Below are positions 35,186 through 42,806 of a stretch of DNA of 64,000 nt, piece by piece. Each line of letters begins with the position of its first letter. Within the stretch, counting starts at the first letter, position 1. The notes under the pieces are model-generated. The model was not told the DNA's origin. It worked only from the letters and a program-made list of their open reading frames with translations, and did not search any database. A program made the translations under genes and the position numbers. The stretch covers positions 124,001 to 188,000 of the forward strand of contig CAVPDG010000004.1 in NCBI GenBank assembly GCA_963702535.1, read 5' to 3'. The stretch comes from CAVPDG01 sp963702535. GTDB lineage: Bacteria > Chloroflexota > Anaerolineae > Anaerolineales > UBA4823.

Positions 35186-36133
35186 TCAAGAAGGAATGAC
35201 ATTTTCAGCGACGATCTTTCCACCTAAAACATGCTGGCTCATGATACGCCGGGCAACATCCGCATTGACGCGGCCGTACAACACGGTCGGTTCATCCACA
35301 ATAGTCACCTGGACGATAGGCTCGTAAGAGTCTTTGCCCATGCTGCCGGTCTGGCGCACAGAGACATCGAATAATTTTTCGGTTTCGATGAATTCGAGGA
35401 TTGCCCTGATCGTGTCGCGAGCGCCAGCCGCGATGCCGGTGGTGCCCATGCCGACAACGATCTGAACACGACTGTCGCTGCTCTTGATATCGCGTTTCTG
35501 CAATGCTTCGTCGCGGATGCGCTTGAGATCTTCGAGGGATTTAATGGGGGTACTCATAACGTTATAACCTGTCTTTTGATTAACATCTTCAATTCCTTGT
35601 GAAATCATCGGGCGCAGATAAGCCAGGACATCCGGATGGCTTAGATGGATTTGCCCCATGATTTGCTTGAGCTGTTGGTCATCAAATATAAAGCTCACCG
35701 GAGAGCCGCCATTGGCTGGGGTGATGGTGTATTCGAAGATCCAGTGGATGTTGGACTCGCCCACCAGCAAGCAAACAAAAAGCTCAGTCACATCACCCAG
35801 CGGCATGCGGTCGATGTGGCTGTTCTTGAACCAGGCATCCAGGCGGGTGCCCTTGCCGGGAGTGGATTCAATACTCAGCTCGCCGCCACAGGATTCAGCT
35901 GCTTCCTTCAGCAAAGGGATGCCTAGACCCACTTTGCGGGTGGTGCGGCTGGTGTAAAAGGGGTCGGTTACCTGCCGGACGGTATCTGGGTCCATGCCAC
36001 GGCCATTGTCGGAAACCCAAAGGGCCAGGCGGTCGGTTGTCAGGTTGATGCTGATGCCAATCGATACAGCGGTTGCATCAGCCGCGGCGCTGTTTTCAGC
36101 AATGTCAAGGATATGTAAACTTAGATCGCGCAT
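35186..36133 (-). CDS. HATPase-type ATP-binding protein fused to an HndB-like protein lacking Fe-S cysteines
   Basis: A single reading of 315 residues. Residues 1-192 are a histidine-kinase-like ATPase (ENSAAADA, DNGRGMD, GLGIPLLKEAAESCGGELSIES). Residues 193-315 correspond to a complete HndB-type thioredoxin-like ferredoxin starting MSTPIKSLEDLKRIRDEA at an ATG at 35557. In that part every cluster ligand is lost: GMGTTGIAAGA and QTGSMGKDSYEP stand where cysteines are expected. The join has TAA out of frame five bases before the internal ATG, so the genes may be separate with an indel having removed the stop. The ATG at 36133 lies four bases after the NuoE-like stop. Confidence 0.8.
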   Translation of the reverse strand: MRDLSLHILDIAENSAAADATAVSIGISINLTTDRLALWVSDNGRGMDPDTVRQVTDPFYTSRTTRKVGLGIPLLKEAAESCGGELSIESTPGKGTRLDAWFKNSHIDRMPLGDVTELFVCLLVGESNIHWIFEYTITPANGGSPVSFIFDDQQLKQIMGQIHLSHPDVLAYLRPMISQGIEDVNQKTGYNVMSTPIKSLEDLKRIRDEALQKRDIKSSDSRVQIVVGMGTTGIAAGARDTIRAILEFIETEKLFDVSVRQTGSMGKDSYEPIVQVTIVDEPTVLYGRVNADVARRIMSQHVLGGKIVAENVIPS

Positions 36134-36137
36134 GGTT

Positions 36138-36659
36138 TTAGTTTTTTGTCGGATCATCCTGGCACTTGCGGATGACCTGAGGGAATTTATTAGGGCGCAA
36201 GCGGCCCTGTACTTCCTCGTTGACCACCACCACGGGAGCCTGAGAACAGGCGCCGACGCAGCGGCAGACTTCGAGGGTGATCTGGCCATCCGGGGTGGTC
36301 TGGCCAACGTCGATGCCAAGCAGTTGCTTGGCTTTTTCAATCAATTGCTGAGTACCGCCGACATAGCAGGCGGTGCCCATGCAGAATTTGATTGTGTGTT
36401 TACCACGCGGGCGCGTGGTAAAGAAAGAATAGAAAGTCACGACGCCATGCACTGTGCTGATGGGAACACCCGTTTGCCGGGCGATATAAGCCTGCATGGG
36501 TTCAGTAATAAAGCCAATCTGGTTTTGAAGATCGTTCAGGATCAACATAACCGCTCCGGGGGTTTCCCGGTGGTGGGCAATTACCTGGTCGATCAAGGCT
36601 TTTTTCTCATCAACCACAAGCGGGTCGTTGGCGAGAATGGGGTGGGTTGATAGGGTCAT
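36138..36659 (-). CDS. NuoE/HoxE-like [2Fe-2S] thioredoxin-fold subunit
   Basis: A 173-residue subunit with intact ligands: CMGTAC near residue 92 and CRCVGAC near residue 132, the C-x4-C and C-x3-C pairs of the NuoE cluster. The N-terminal helical part (AYIARQTGVPISTVHGVVTFYSFF) is typical. It joins the NADH-binding subunit in the diaphorase. It is the first gene of the structural hydrogenase transcript: a perfect promoter lies 56 bp upstream and GGAG six bases before the ATG. The retention of its cysteines contrasts with the HndB-like protein next door. Confidence 0.92.
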   Translation of the reverse strand: MTLSTHPILANDPLVVDEKKALIDQVIAHHRETPGAVMLILNDLQNQIGFITEPMQAYIARQTGVPISTVHGVVTFYSFFTTRPRGKHTIKFCMGTACYVGGTQQLIEKAKQLLGIDVGQTTPDGQITLEVCRCVGACSQAPVVVVNEEVQGRLRPNKFPQVIRKCQDDPTKN

Positions 36660-36714
36660 TAAAACTCCGCTGAAGCGGCAAAGAAATGCGCTTCAATTGT
36701 GCATAATTTCACAT

Positions 36715-36743
36715 ATTTTACCGGATTTTGCCCGTGGTGTCAA
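36715..36743 (-). promoter_or_regulatory. internal sigma70 promoter of the hydrogenase structural genes
   Basis: On the minus strand TTGACA (36743-36738) and TAAAAT (36720-36715) are 17 bp apart, with transcription predicted near 36708, about 50 bases before the NuoE-like ATG. It separates the structural genes from the upstream regulatory block. Confidence 0.75.
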
Positions 36744-36807
36744 CGGCAGAATGTCACCAACATTTCTGCTATTGTCATGTTTAGGAGTTACGCAGTTGGG
36801 ATGCGGT

Positions 36808-37546
36808 TTAGGTCAATACAAGAGAGCGCCCAGACTGCCCCTGCAGCGCCAGCCTCAGCTCGGCGATGGTAGGCTGTTCAACCTGAAAATGGCAGGCTCC
36901 CAGGAAATCTCCCAGGTAATGGACATCCCCGTTTTGCAAGAACGGCAGGTTGGCGGCATCCGGAAAGCGCTGGCGGGCTTCGGCTGGGGAGATGTGTCGA
37001 GAAATCTCCAGTGCTTCCAGGGGAAGACCCGGCGGTAGAAAGCCCAGGGTACCGTACAAGCCAAAGACTTTGCGATTCACGTGTGCCGGAATGGCCAGCC
37101 CGCCGATGGCAGTCACCAGCCCGCAGGTATCGCCCAGGCTCAGGTTTGTGGCTGTCAACAATAGGCGCTGGCTCACGCCGGATGAAGTCGCCGGTCTGAT
37201 CAACAACGAACTGCTCTCCAAAAAAAGCGGGGTTATTCTCCAGGTGGGGCAGGGCAGCGTCAACGTGCGCCTGCCATGCTTCTAATTGGGTCAGCGTATC
37301 AAAGAGACATAGAACGTGCACTTCTTCTACTGTGTGCACTTCCATACCCGGCAGCACTGCCAGGGGGCTGCCACGCGCTGCCTGCTGGACGGCGCTGACA
37401 TTGGCGCTGGCATTATGGTCGGTGATGGCGATCCAATCCAGACCGGCAGCGAGCGCCTGGCGCACGATTAACGGTGGGATCATCTCCACCCCGGCGCAGG
37501 GGGAGAGGACGGTGTGCACGTGCAGATCGGCCCGCAGGCTGCGCAT
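36808..37546 (-). CDS. PHP-domain phosphoesterase (frameshifted)
   Basis: About 245 residues in two frames. The metal-binding motif ADLHVHTVLSPCAG is at the N terminus, ITDHN near residue 42 and PGMEVHTVEEVHVLCLFD near residue 66, followed after a shift near 37180 by LVTAIGGLAIPAHVNRKVFG and NGDVHYLGDF. All histidine and aspartate ligands of a trinuclear PHP site can be traced. Homologues accompany hydrogenase gene clusters in many anaerobes, where their role is not known to me. The ATG is six bases after the stop of the DRTGG-like gene. Confidence 0.83.
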
Positions 37547-37552
37547 GCAGAC

Positions 37553-37903
37553 TTAGTCCGGGCGTATGCCCATTTCCCACAGCCGGCCAGCCACTTCATA
37601 GCTGGGCAGCGGTGTGGACAGCAAAATAACAGCCTGCTGGTTCGCTTTTTGCACTACCTGTGGTTCAACCTGGGTGTTTTCGGTGATGATCACCGCGGCG
37701 AGATCCTGCAGGGCGGCTACGGCGATCACATTGACATGTGCCTGGAGAGTGATCCAGATATTGCCGCTGCGCGCTCCGGCCATAACACAGCTCAACAGAT
37801 CGGAAACATAGCCGCCCTGTGGCTGGACCGCAACGAAATCGCGCTCTTCCGTAAGCACCGTCAGTTGCAGGGTATCAATAATATTTTTCAGTGTCAGGCT
37901 CAT
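37553..37903 (-). CDS. DRTGG-like domain protein (116 aa)
   Basis: A 116-residue single-domain protein (MSLTLKNIIDTLQLTVLTEE, GGYVSDLLSCVMAGARSGNIWITLQAHVNVIAVA). It resembles the DRTGG domain found near HPr kinase-like and CBS proteins, which may bind a nucleotide or act as a receptor module. AAGGAG lies six bases before the ATG. It is located between the CBS-HATPase and PHP genes; similar trios accompany NADH-linked hydrogenases in Clostridia and Thermotogae, to my knowledge of those clusters. Confidence 0.75.
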   Translation of the reverse strand: MSLTLKNIIDTLQLTVLTEERDFVAVQPQGGYVSDLLSCVMAGARSGNIWITLQAHVNVIAVAALQDLAAVIITENTQVEPQVVQKANQQAVILLSTPLPSYEVAGRLWEMGIRPD

Positions 37904-37968
37904 GGTTACTCCTTGGATGGCTCGCCGATATCAACCCGGCTGGAATCGATCGTATTCAGGCTCTTATC

Positions 37969-38929
37969 CTACAAGTAAATCTTCATACGCAGGAGTGTGC
38001 CTTTGCCCACGGTGGATTCGAGAGTCATCGTGTCTACGCAGCGATTGATGTTCACCAGAGCCCATCCCGGCGCCAAACCCCATGGCGCGTACATCATCGC
38101 TGGCGGTGGAGTAGCCAACCTGCAGCGCCTTGTTCACATCGGGGATGCCGGGTCCGTCATCTTTTACAGTGATGTGGATGACATTCGGCTCGATTTCCAC
38201 ACGCAGATAGCCCCCTTTGGTGGTGTGAATGATCAAGTTCATCTCGGCTTCGTAGACGGCGATGCTCAGGCGGCGGGCAATCTGGGCATTGGCGCCCAGG
38301 CGCAGCACAGCGCGTTTGATGTTGGTGGAGGCTTGACCACCGTTGTTAAAATCGCCGGCTTTGATGTTGTATCGCAGGATCAGGCTGGTGCGGTGCGAGA
38401 TGATATCCTCGAAAAGGTGGCTCGCCCGGTAACGCCGCACCTCCTCTTCTTTATAATCCTTTTCCAGGGCAATCAGTGTGCCTCGGGTGATATCGCCCTT
38501 GGTAATCATCCCGCAGAGTTGTTTATCATCATCCAGCACGGGCAGGCGACCGATAGAGCGGGTGGATAAAACCTTGATCGCCTCGATGACCGCCTCCGAC
38601 TTCTTGATGGTGATGGGTGAGGCAGTCATGTATTTTTTCACAGGCGCATCCAGGGCCTGATCCTGCAAGCAGCGCATCATGTCCTCGAGGCTGATCACGC
38701 CAATCAGGTTGGAGCCAGCCGTCACGGGCATGCCGGAGATATGCTTGGTGCGCAGCAGGTTCAGCACTTCCCGCATCAGCAAATCGGGTCCCACAGACTG
38801 CACCTCGCGGCTCATCACATCTTCCACCCGCAGGTCGTATGCCAGCTCTTCAACGCGGCTGATTTCCCCCGCGTTTTGATCGGTGAGGGTGCGGCCGCGA
38901 CGCCCGTAGATTTCTTGCAAGCTAGTCAT
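37969..38929 (-). CDS. CBS-domain pair fused to an anti-sigma/HATPase domain (frameshifted)
   Basis: About 320 residues. Residues ~30-155 are a CBS pair (VEDVMSREVQSVGPDLLMREVL, KKYMTASPITIKKSEAVIEAI) that typically binds adenosyl nucleotides. Residues ~165-320 are an RsbW-like ATPase (AVYEAEMNLIIHT, VKDDGPGI, MGFGAGMG). After GAGMG, near 38065, the frame shifts to LVNINRCVDTMTLESTVGKG and ends at 37969. The CBS pair could make the ATPase respond to energy charge or NAD(H). The start overlaps the stop of the preceding DRTGG-like gene by eight bases. Confidence 0.85.
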
Positions 38930-39293
38930 CCAGCAGGCTCTTGATGTTTGTTTCCAGGCTGGGAAGTCCCCATTGAAACAGCCGCCCGCAGATCTCGTAC
39001 ATGCCCAAAGAGCTGGAGATCAAAGGAATTTCATGCTGCCCGGCGATCTCGATCAATTCCTGGTCTGGCTCTTTGCCGCGCACCAGGACGATGGCGCGCA
39101 CATCCGCGCACAGGGCGGTTCGCACCACCTGGGGGTTACACAAACCGGTCAATAAAATGCCATCTGGCAGGGTGGAGGTGAGTACATCACTCATCAGGTC
39201 GGCGGCAAATGCGCCCTTTATTTCGAGGTCGAGGTTGTCGCTACCCGCCAGAACGTCACCTTCGACCAGTTTTACAATATTTGACAATATCAT
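38922..39293 (-). CDS. DRTGG-like domain protein, first gene of the hydrogenase region
   Basis: A 123-residue DRTGG-like protein (ILSNIVKLVEGDVLAG, FAADLMSDVLTSTLPDGILLTG), about the same length as the second copy at 37553. AGAGG lies six bases before the ATG at 39293; the ATG two codons upstream sits directly against that site and is less likely. The promoter at 39315-39343 serves it. It overlaps the CBS-HATPase start, so the two are coupled. Function is unknown, but its consistent pairing with HATPase and PHP proteins suggests a regulatory complex. Confidence 0.78.
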   Translation of the reverse strand: MILSNIVKLVEGDVLAGSDNLDLEIKGAFAADLMSDVLTSTLPDGILLTGLCNPQVVRTALCADVRAIVLVRGKEPDQELIEIAGQHEIPLISSSLGMYEICGRLFQWGLPSLETNIKSLLDD

Positions 39294-39314
39294 AGCCATC
39301 CTCTAAGAGCATAT

Positions 39315-39343
39315 ATTCTACCATAGAATAAAGGAATTGTGAA
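39315..39343 (-). promoter_or_regulatory. promoter of the hydrogenase regulatory block
   Basis: On the minus strand TTCACA (39343-39338) and TAGAAT (39320-39315) are 17 bp apart, with transcription predicted about 15-20 bases before the first ATG. Confidence 0.62.
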
Positions 39344-39545
39344 AAATTTCTCAAGATCATTCCCGTTTTCTTCCGAGGTGAACAAGCCAGATCAGCTCCG
39401 GCAAAACCCAGGCCACCAGCCACCACCTGTGGAATTATGATGTTTGCCACTTATTCCACTGGGAGTGAAAATCGCCTTCCCGGTGTCCCACAATACCTTG
39501 ACAATCGCCGAGGAGTACGTACAATGAAGGATATTGTTAAAAGTT

Positions 39546-39575
39546 GAGATCGCCCAGCTGGCACTGAGCGATCTC
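39546..39575 (-). terminator. hairpin downstream of tRNA-Ser
   Basis: GAGATCGC (39546-39553) pairs with GCGATCTC (39568-39575), with further CAG/CTG pairing inside. On the minus strand it is followed by AACTTTTAAC, about 95 bp beyond the tRNA 3' end. Its core resembles the terminator at 24721-24744. Confidence 0.55.
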
Positions 39576-39670
39576 GGGTGTGGGACCACACCAAAGCGTA
39601 AAATCCCGTACATTCACATCCGTTTTTCAACAGATCGAGAGCCGGTAGGCTCACAAGACTTTACGCTCAG

Positions 39671-39756
39671 CGGAAGAGGGTGTTCGAACCCACGGTGGGC
39701 ACAAGTCCCACAACGGTTTTCGAGACCGCCCCATTCAACCACTCTGGCACCTCTCC
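39671..39756 (-). tRNA. tRNA-Ser (anticodon CGA), with distorted T-arm and acceptor
   Basis: On the minus strand the 5' half is GGAGAGGTGCCAGAGTGG, the anticodon stem-loop has loop CTCGAAA (anticodon CGA, serine codon UCG), and a long variable arm GTGGG/CCCAC follows, as in class II tRNAs. The 3' part is unusual: GTGGGTTCGAACACCC cannot form the 5-bp T stem, about three bases appear missing, and the acceptor 3' strand reads CCTCTTCC against GGAGAGG, one extra T. Either the sequence has indels here or the gene is a decayed copy. Confidence 0.8.
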
Positions 39757-39806
39757 TGTTGAACCGCCCGAATTATAGCAAAGAAATCCCCTCCCCGCCA
39801 CCTATC

Positions 39807-41063
39807 TTAATCTGAGTTTGCCTCCACCCTCCTGAAACTCCCCTCGCCCTCATTGACCCATATCCACGCCATGTTGTCGTACTCCCCCACGAAGATATCT
39901 TCCCACCCATCCCCGTTGACGTCCACCACGGTCATATCCTGCCGCGCGTTGCAGGGGAAGCTCTGCTCCGCCTGGCTGAAGTGTCCCTTCCCGTCGTTCC
40001 ACCACAGCCGCGCTTTCCGCCCGCCCGCTACCAGCGCATCCAGGTCGCCGTCGTTGTCCATATCCGCCAGGTGCACGCTGCGCGTCTTGCCCCCCGGGAT
40101 CGCCGTCCATGCTATCTTGAAATTGCCCCGGCCCTGGTTGGTGTAGATCACCGCCCCGTCTCCCGTCCCAACCAGCGCGTCCAAGTCCCCATCTCCATCC
40201 ACGTCACCCAGCGCCACCGATCTGCTTTCCCGTGCCCTCAGCCGCTGCCCCGTATCGCTGAAATCCCCCTGCCCGTCGTTCCCCAGCACCACCATGTCTG
40301 ACCCGCTCATCGAGTCCTGCGCAGACGGTGAGACCAGCGCCGCCAGGTCAAGATCGCCGTCCCCGTCCAGGTCGCCCAACGCCGCCCCTGCCACCGACCA
40401 TCCCTTCAAGCCATCGATTGTTGCCGTCTCCGTCTTGAAAAGCCCGTTAGCTCCCAGCCCGTTCAGCCACGCCCATGAGATATTATCCGGGTAAGGTTGC
40501 CCCTCCCACGCATACGAATGCGCCCTCCCCAGCAACAGCGCATCAGCCCGCCCATCGTTGTTGAGATCCCCCGTCAGCAAGTTACCATATTGCCCGAGGT
40601 CCCAGGTCGGTGTGGGAACGTCAGCCGCAGGCTTGAAGACGCCCGCCTCGCCCCCCTGCGCCCCTCCCTGGTTGATCCCCAGGGTGATACGGTTGCCGTA
40701 GTAGATCAATACATCTGGGTCGCCGTCCCCGTCCAAATCTGCCAGCGTGCTTGCCCACCCGCCCTCGATATCGTTCCGGTGGTACCAGAACGTCGCTGCC
40801 TCCCCGCCTTGTGCTCCCCCCTGGTTGATCCACAGTGTCCCGCCAGCCCACGCCTCGAACCTCGCCGGCTTGCGCATGTTATGCACCAGCACATCCGTAT
40901 CCCCGTCCCCGTCCAGATCCGCCGGCGAAAGAGTGATGTAGAACGGTCCCGCCTGGTCGCTGATCTGCAGAATGTATGGTAGTCCCACGATCACGCACAA
41001 CGCCGCCAGGGCAGCCATCCCAAGCAGCATCCACACGATAACGCTCAGGCTTGATTTCTTCAC
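39807..41063 (-). CDS. FG-GAP/VCBS-repeat surface protein
   Basis: A 418-residue exported protein. An N-terminal hydrophobic segment (SVIVWMLLGMAALAALCVIV) acts as signal or anchor. The remainder contains about seven FG-GAP-type units, each with a calcium-binding DxDxDGxxD-like motif (DLDGDGDTD, DLDGDGDPD, DLNNDGRAD, DVDGDGDLD, DMDNDGDLD, DVNGDGWED), which build a beta-propeller. These are usually adhesive or ligand-binding. Start is a GTG at 41063. The gene stands alone between tRNA-Ser and a divergent membrane protein. The strand is strongly C-rich on the plus side here. Confidence 0.9.
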   Translation of the reverse strand: MKKSSLSVIVWMLLGMAALAALCVIVGLPYILQISDQAGPFYITLSPADLDGDGDTDVLVHNMRKPARFEAWAGGTLWINQGGAQGGEAATFWYHRNDIEGGWASTLADLDGDGDPDVLIYYGNRITLGINQGGAQGGEAGVFKPAADVPTPTWDLGQYGNLLTGDLNNDGRADALLLGRAHSYAWEGQPYPDNISWAWLNGLGANGLFKTETATIDGLKGWSVAGAALGDLDGDGDLDLAALVSPSAQDSMSGSDMVVLGNDGQGDFSDTGQRLRARESRSVALGDVDGDGDLDALVGTGDGAVIYTNQGRGNFKIAWTAIPGGKTRSVHLADMDNDGDLDALVAGGRKARLWWNDGKGHFSQAEQSFPCNARQDMTVVDVNGDGWEDIFVGEYDNMAWIWVNEGEGSFRRVEANSD

Positions 41064-41091
41064 GGGCTTAAGTGTACCCTTAAATAAACCG

Positions 41092-41120
41092 TTGACCTGG
41101 CATGGAATTAGGGTTATAGT
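41092..41120 (+). promoter_or_regulatory. sigma70 promoter of the 202-aa membrane protein
   Basis: TTGACC (41092-41097) and TATAGT (41115-41120) are 17 bp apart, about 50 bases before the ATG at 41177. Confidence 0.6.
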
Positions 41121-41176
41121 GGTTGTAGAAAAGTTGCAATCGAAGCGAGAATGAATAGTTCTGTGGATGGTTTGCC

Positions 41177-41785
41177 ATGGAAACCCAAATTTCTCGGTTT
41201 AATCGGCTGCTGCTCATCTTGATGCTTGTTTTATATTTGCTCTCCTTGGCTGCGTTCTCCTACGCCAACTGGAAAGTCGAATCCGAGCCCCAGATCTGGT
41301 CTCTCGCGCTCAGCGCCCTCATCCTCTCCATCCCGTTGCTCTTATTTTACGGGTCGATCTTCGTCCTTGTAAGTGCCTGGCGTGAGCATCACCTCACCGG
41401 GGAGATCAATCCCCGCCTGGCCAGAGTGATCTACTGGACGCCGCGCATTGCAGCCATCCTCATCATCTTTTTTGTCAGCCTGTTCTCCCTCGACGTATTT
41501 GAGATGGAAGCCTCCCCTCCTGAGCTGTTCGGCGCCTTCCTTATGCACAACTTGCCTTCCATTACCATGGTTGTCGTTCTTCTCTTCGCCTGGCGTAAGC
41601 CTCTCGTTGGCTTCATCGCCTTCCTACTCGTTGGAGTGTTTTTCCTGCGCTTTGTTATCTCTGGTCAGGGGTTGGGTCATTTTCTATTGTTCTCTGGCCC
41701 CCTTCTGCTCATCGCCTGCCTCTTTTACGCAAATTGGCGCTGGTTGCGTTCCCTGTCGCATGCCTCTCAGAATCCCGTCGTGTAG
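41177..41785 (+). CDS. six-helix integral membrane protein of unknown function
   Basis: A 202-residue protein with about six hydrophobic helices (LLLILMLVLYLLSLAAF, LALSALILSIPLLLFYG, IAAILIIFFVSLFSL, ITMVVVLLFAW, FIAFLLVGVFFLRFV, LLLIACLFYANW). I recognise no catalytic motif; the layout resembles DUF7670-like or other orphan membrane families. It is convergent with the DedA gene, and the two readings overlap by about 100 bases at their 3' ends, so one C-terminus may be affected by an indel. Confidence 0.72.
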   Translation: METQISRFNRLLLILMLVLYLLSLAAFSYANWKVESEPQIWSLALSALILSIPLLLFYGSIFVLVSAWREHHLTGEINPRLARVIYWTPRIAAILIIFFVSLFSLDVFEMEASPPELFGAFLMHNLPSITMVVVLLFAWRKPLVGFIAFLLVGVFFLRFVISGQGLGHFLLFSGPLLLIACLFYANWRWLRSLSHASQNPVV

Positions 41786-42485
41786 CTGCGTCTCTCGTTG
41801 GTCCTTCAATTCGCTGTCATTGATGATCCATTGCCCTCGTTTGATTAGGGCTGTCAATCGTTTCTTTCCCGAGCGTTGGAACCACCAGAATAGCCCCCCC
41901 ATCACAAGCACCATCGCCAGCAAAGGTAGGGTGTACTGTTCCAATAGCCCCCCGATTTGTTCCCACTCTTCACCCAGCCAAAACCCAACTCCGATGAGCA
42001 ACGTGCACCATACGTAAGCCCCAATGAAGGTAGCCAACGCAAACTTACCGAACGGCATCCGCGCCAACCCTGCTGGGATGCTCACCAGCGTTCGTACGCC
42101 AGGTAGCATGCGACCAAACAGCACCAGCCCCGGCCCCCAGCGCTGGAACTGCGCTTCTGCCCTGATGATGAGGTTGTAGTCCACCCGGAACCAGCCCGCG
42201 AACTTATTCACGACTGGGCGTCCCCCGTTTCGCACTGCCCAGTAGGTCAGCGATGCCCCCAGCAAGCTGCCGATTGCCGCGTAAAAGCCACCCAGGAAAA
42301 TGAAAGCCAGGGGTAGGTCGTGGCGTGACACCAGGAACCAACCCGCCATCCCCAGGATGATCTCGCTCGGTGTGATCCCGGTCGGCGTTCTCGAATGCCA
42401 TCATGGCTGCCACCCCAAGCCACCCGAACTGGTCAAAAACGCTTTGCAGGGCGTGGGTGATCCAACTTTCGATTTGGTTCAGCAT
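41684..42485 (-). CDS. DedA-family membrane protein (frameshifted), under a riboswitch
   Basis: About 265 residues in two frames. The first part (LNQIESWITHALQSVFDQFG... AAMMAFEN) shifts near 42390 to TPTGITPSEIILGMAGWFLV, the DedA re-entrant hairpin. Then come GSLLGASLTYWAVRNGGRP, FGRMLPGVRTLVSIPAGLARM and four more helices. DedA proteins are polyprenyl-phosphate or lipid flippases and affect proton-motive force. The chosen start is the ATG at 42485. A metal-responsive RNA leader (42513-42645) with its own promoter ends in a terminator only 28 bases before the start. The 3' end overlaps the converging membrane gene. Confidence 0.85.
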
Positions 42486-42512
42486 CTGCTGGCTGGTACT
42501 CCTTCCAATTTG

Positions 42513-42645
42513 GAATAAAAAAAGACCACGCACAACCTTAGGTTGCGGTGGTCTCGCTTTACATCTTGTGGACGCCGGGAGCTCTCACTCCGTATTGACG
42601 TACGCCCACCCTGCTTCCGCAGGCAGCTACTCCCTCACCGAAGTT
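42513..42645 (-). ncRNA. probable yybP-ykoY (Mn2+) riboswitch with terminator
   Basis: On the minus strand the leader contains GGGAGTAGC, a short hairpin (TGCCTGCGGAAGCAGG), then GTACGTCAATACGG and a returning GAGAGCTCCC that closes the first helix. This is the arrangement of the manganese-sensing yybP-ykoY aptamer as I know it (GGGGAGUAGC ... GUCAAUAC). It is followed by a long terminator, GACCACCGCAACC paired with GGTTGTGCGTGGTC and then seven T residues (42520-42514 region), ending just before the DedA start. Aptamer identification is from memory of the consensus. Confidence 0.68.
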
Positions 42646-42650
42646 TTGAT

Positions 42651-42678
42651 ATTATAGGGGCTTGCAGGCGCGTGTCAA
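42651..42678 (-). promoter_or_regulatory. promoter of the DedA leader RNA
   Basis: On the minus strand TTGACA (42678-42673) and TATAAT (42656-42651), both perfect, are 16 bp apart. The predicted transcript starts near 42645, at the first base of the riboswitch-like leader. Confidence 0.78.
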
Positions 42679-42806
42679 GAGAACATTTCAACCTCTTAAC
42701 TCCAATTAATCCTCCCATTCGATTCATCGCAAGCCAACCCCCGCCTTTTCTCTCGATTTCTTGAGATTATCTTTGCCAAGCGGTGAATCCTGCGCATTTA
42801 TTCGCC

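Noticed and set aside
31518..36659. NuoE/NuoF/NuoG homologues as respiratory complex I
   Set aside because: Membrane subunits and NuoBCD/I are absent and HoxY and HoxH with nickel ligands follow, so it is a hydrogenase.
39256..39450. 64-codon frame upstream of the first hydrogenase-region gene
   Set aside because: It overlaps the promoter and the real start and has no domain character.
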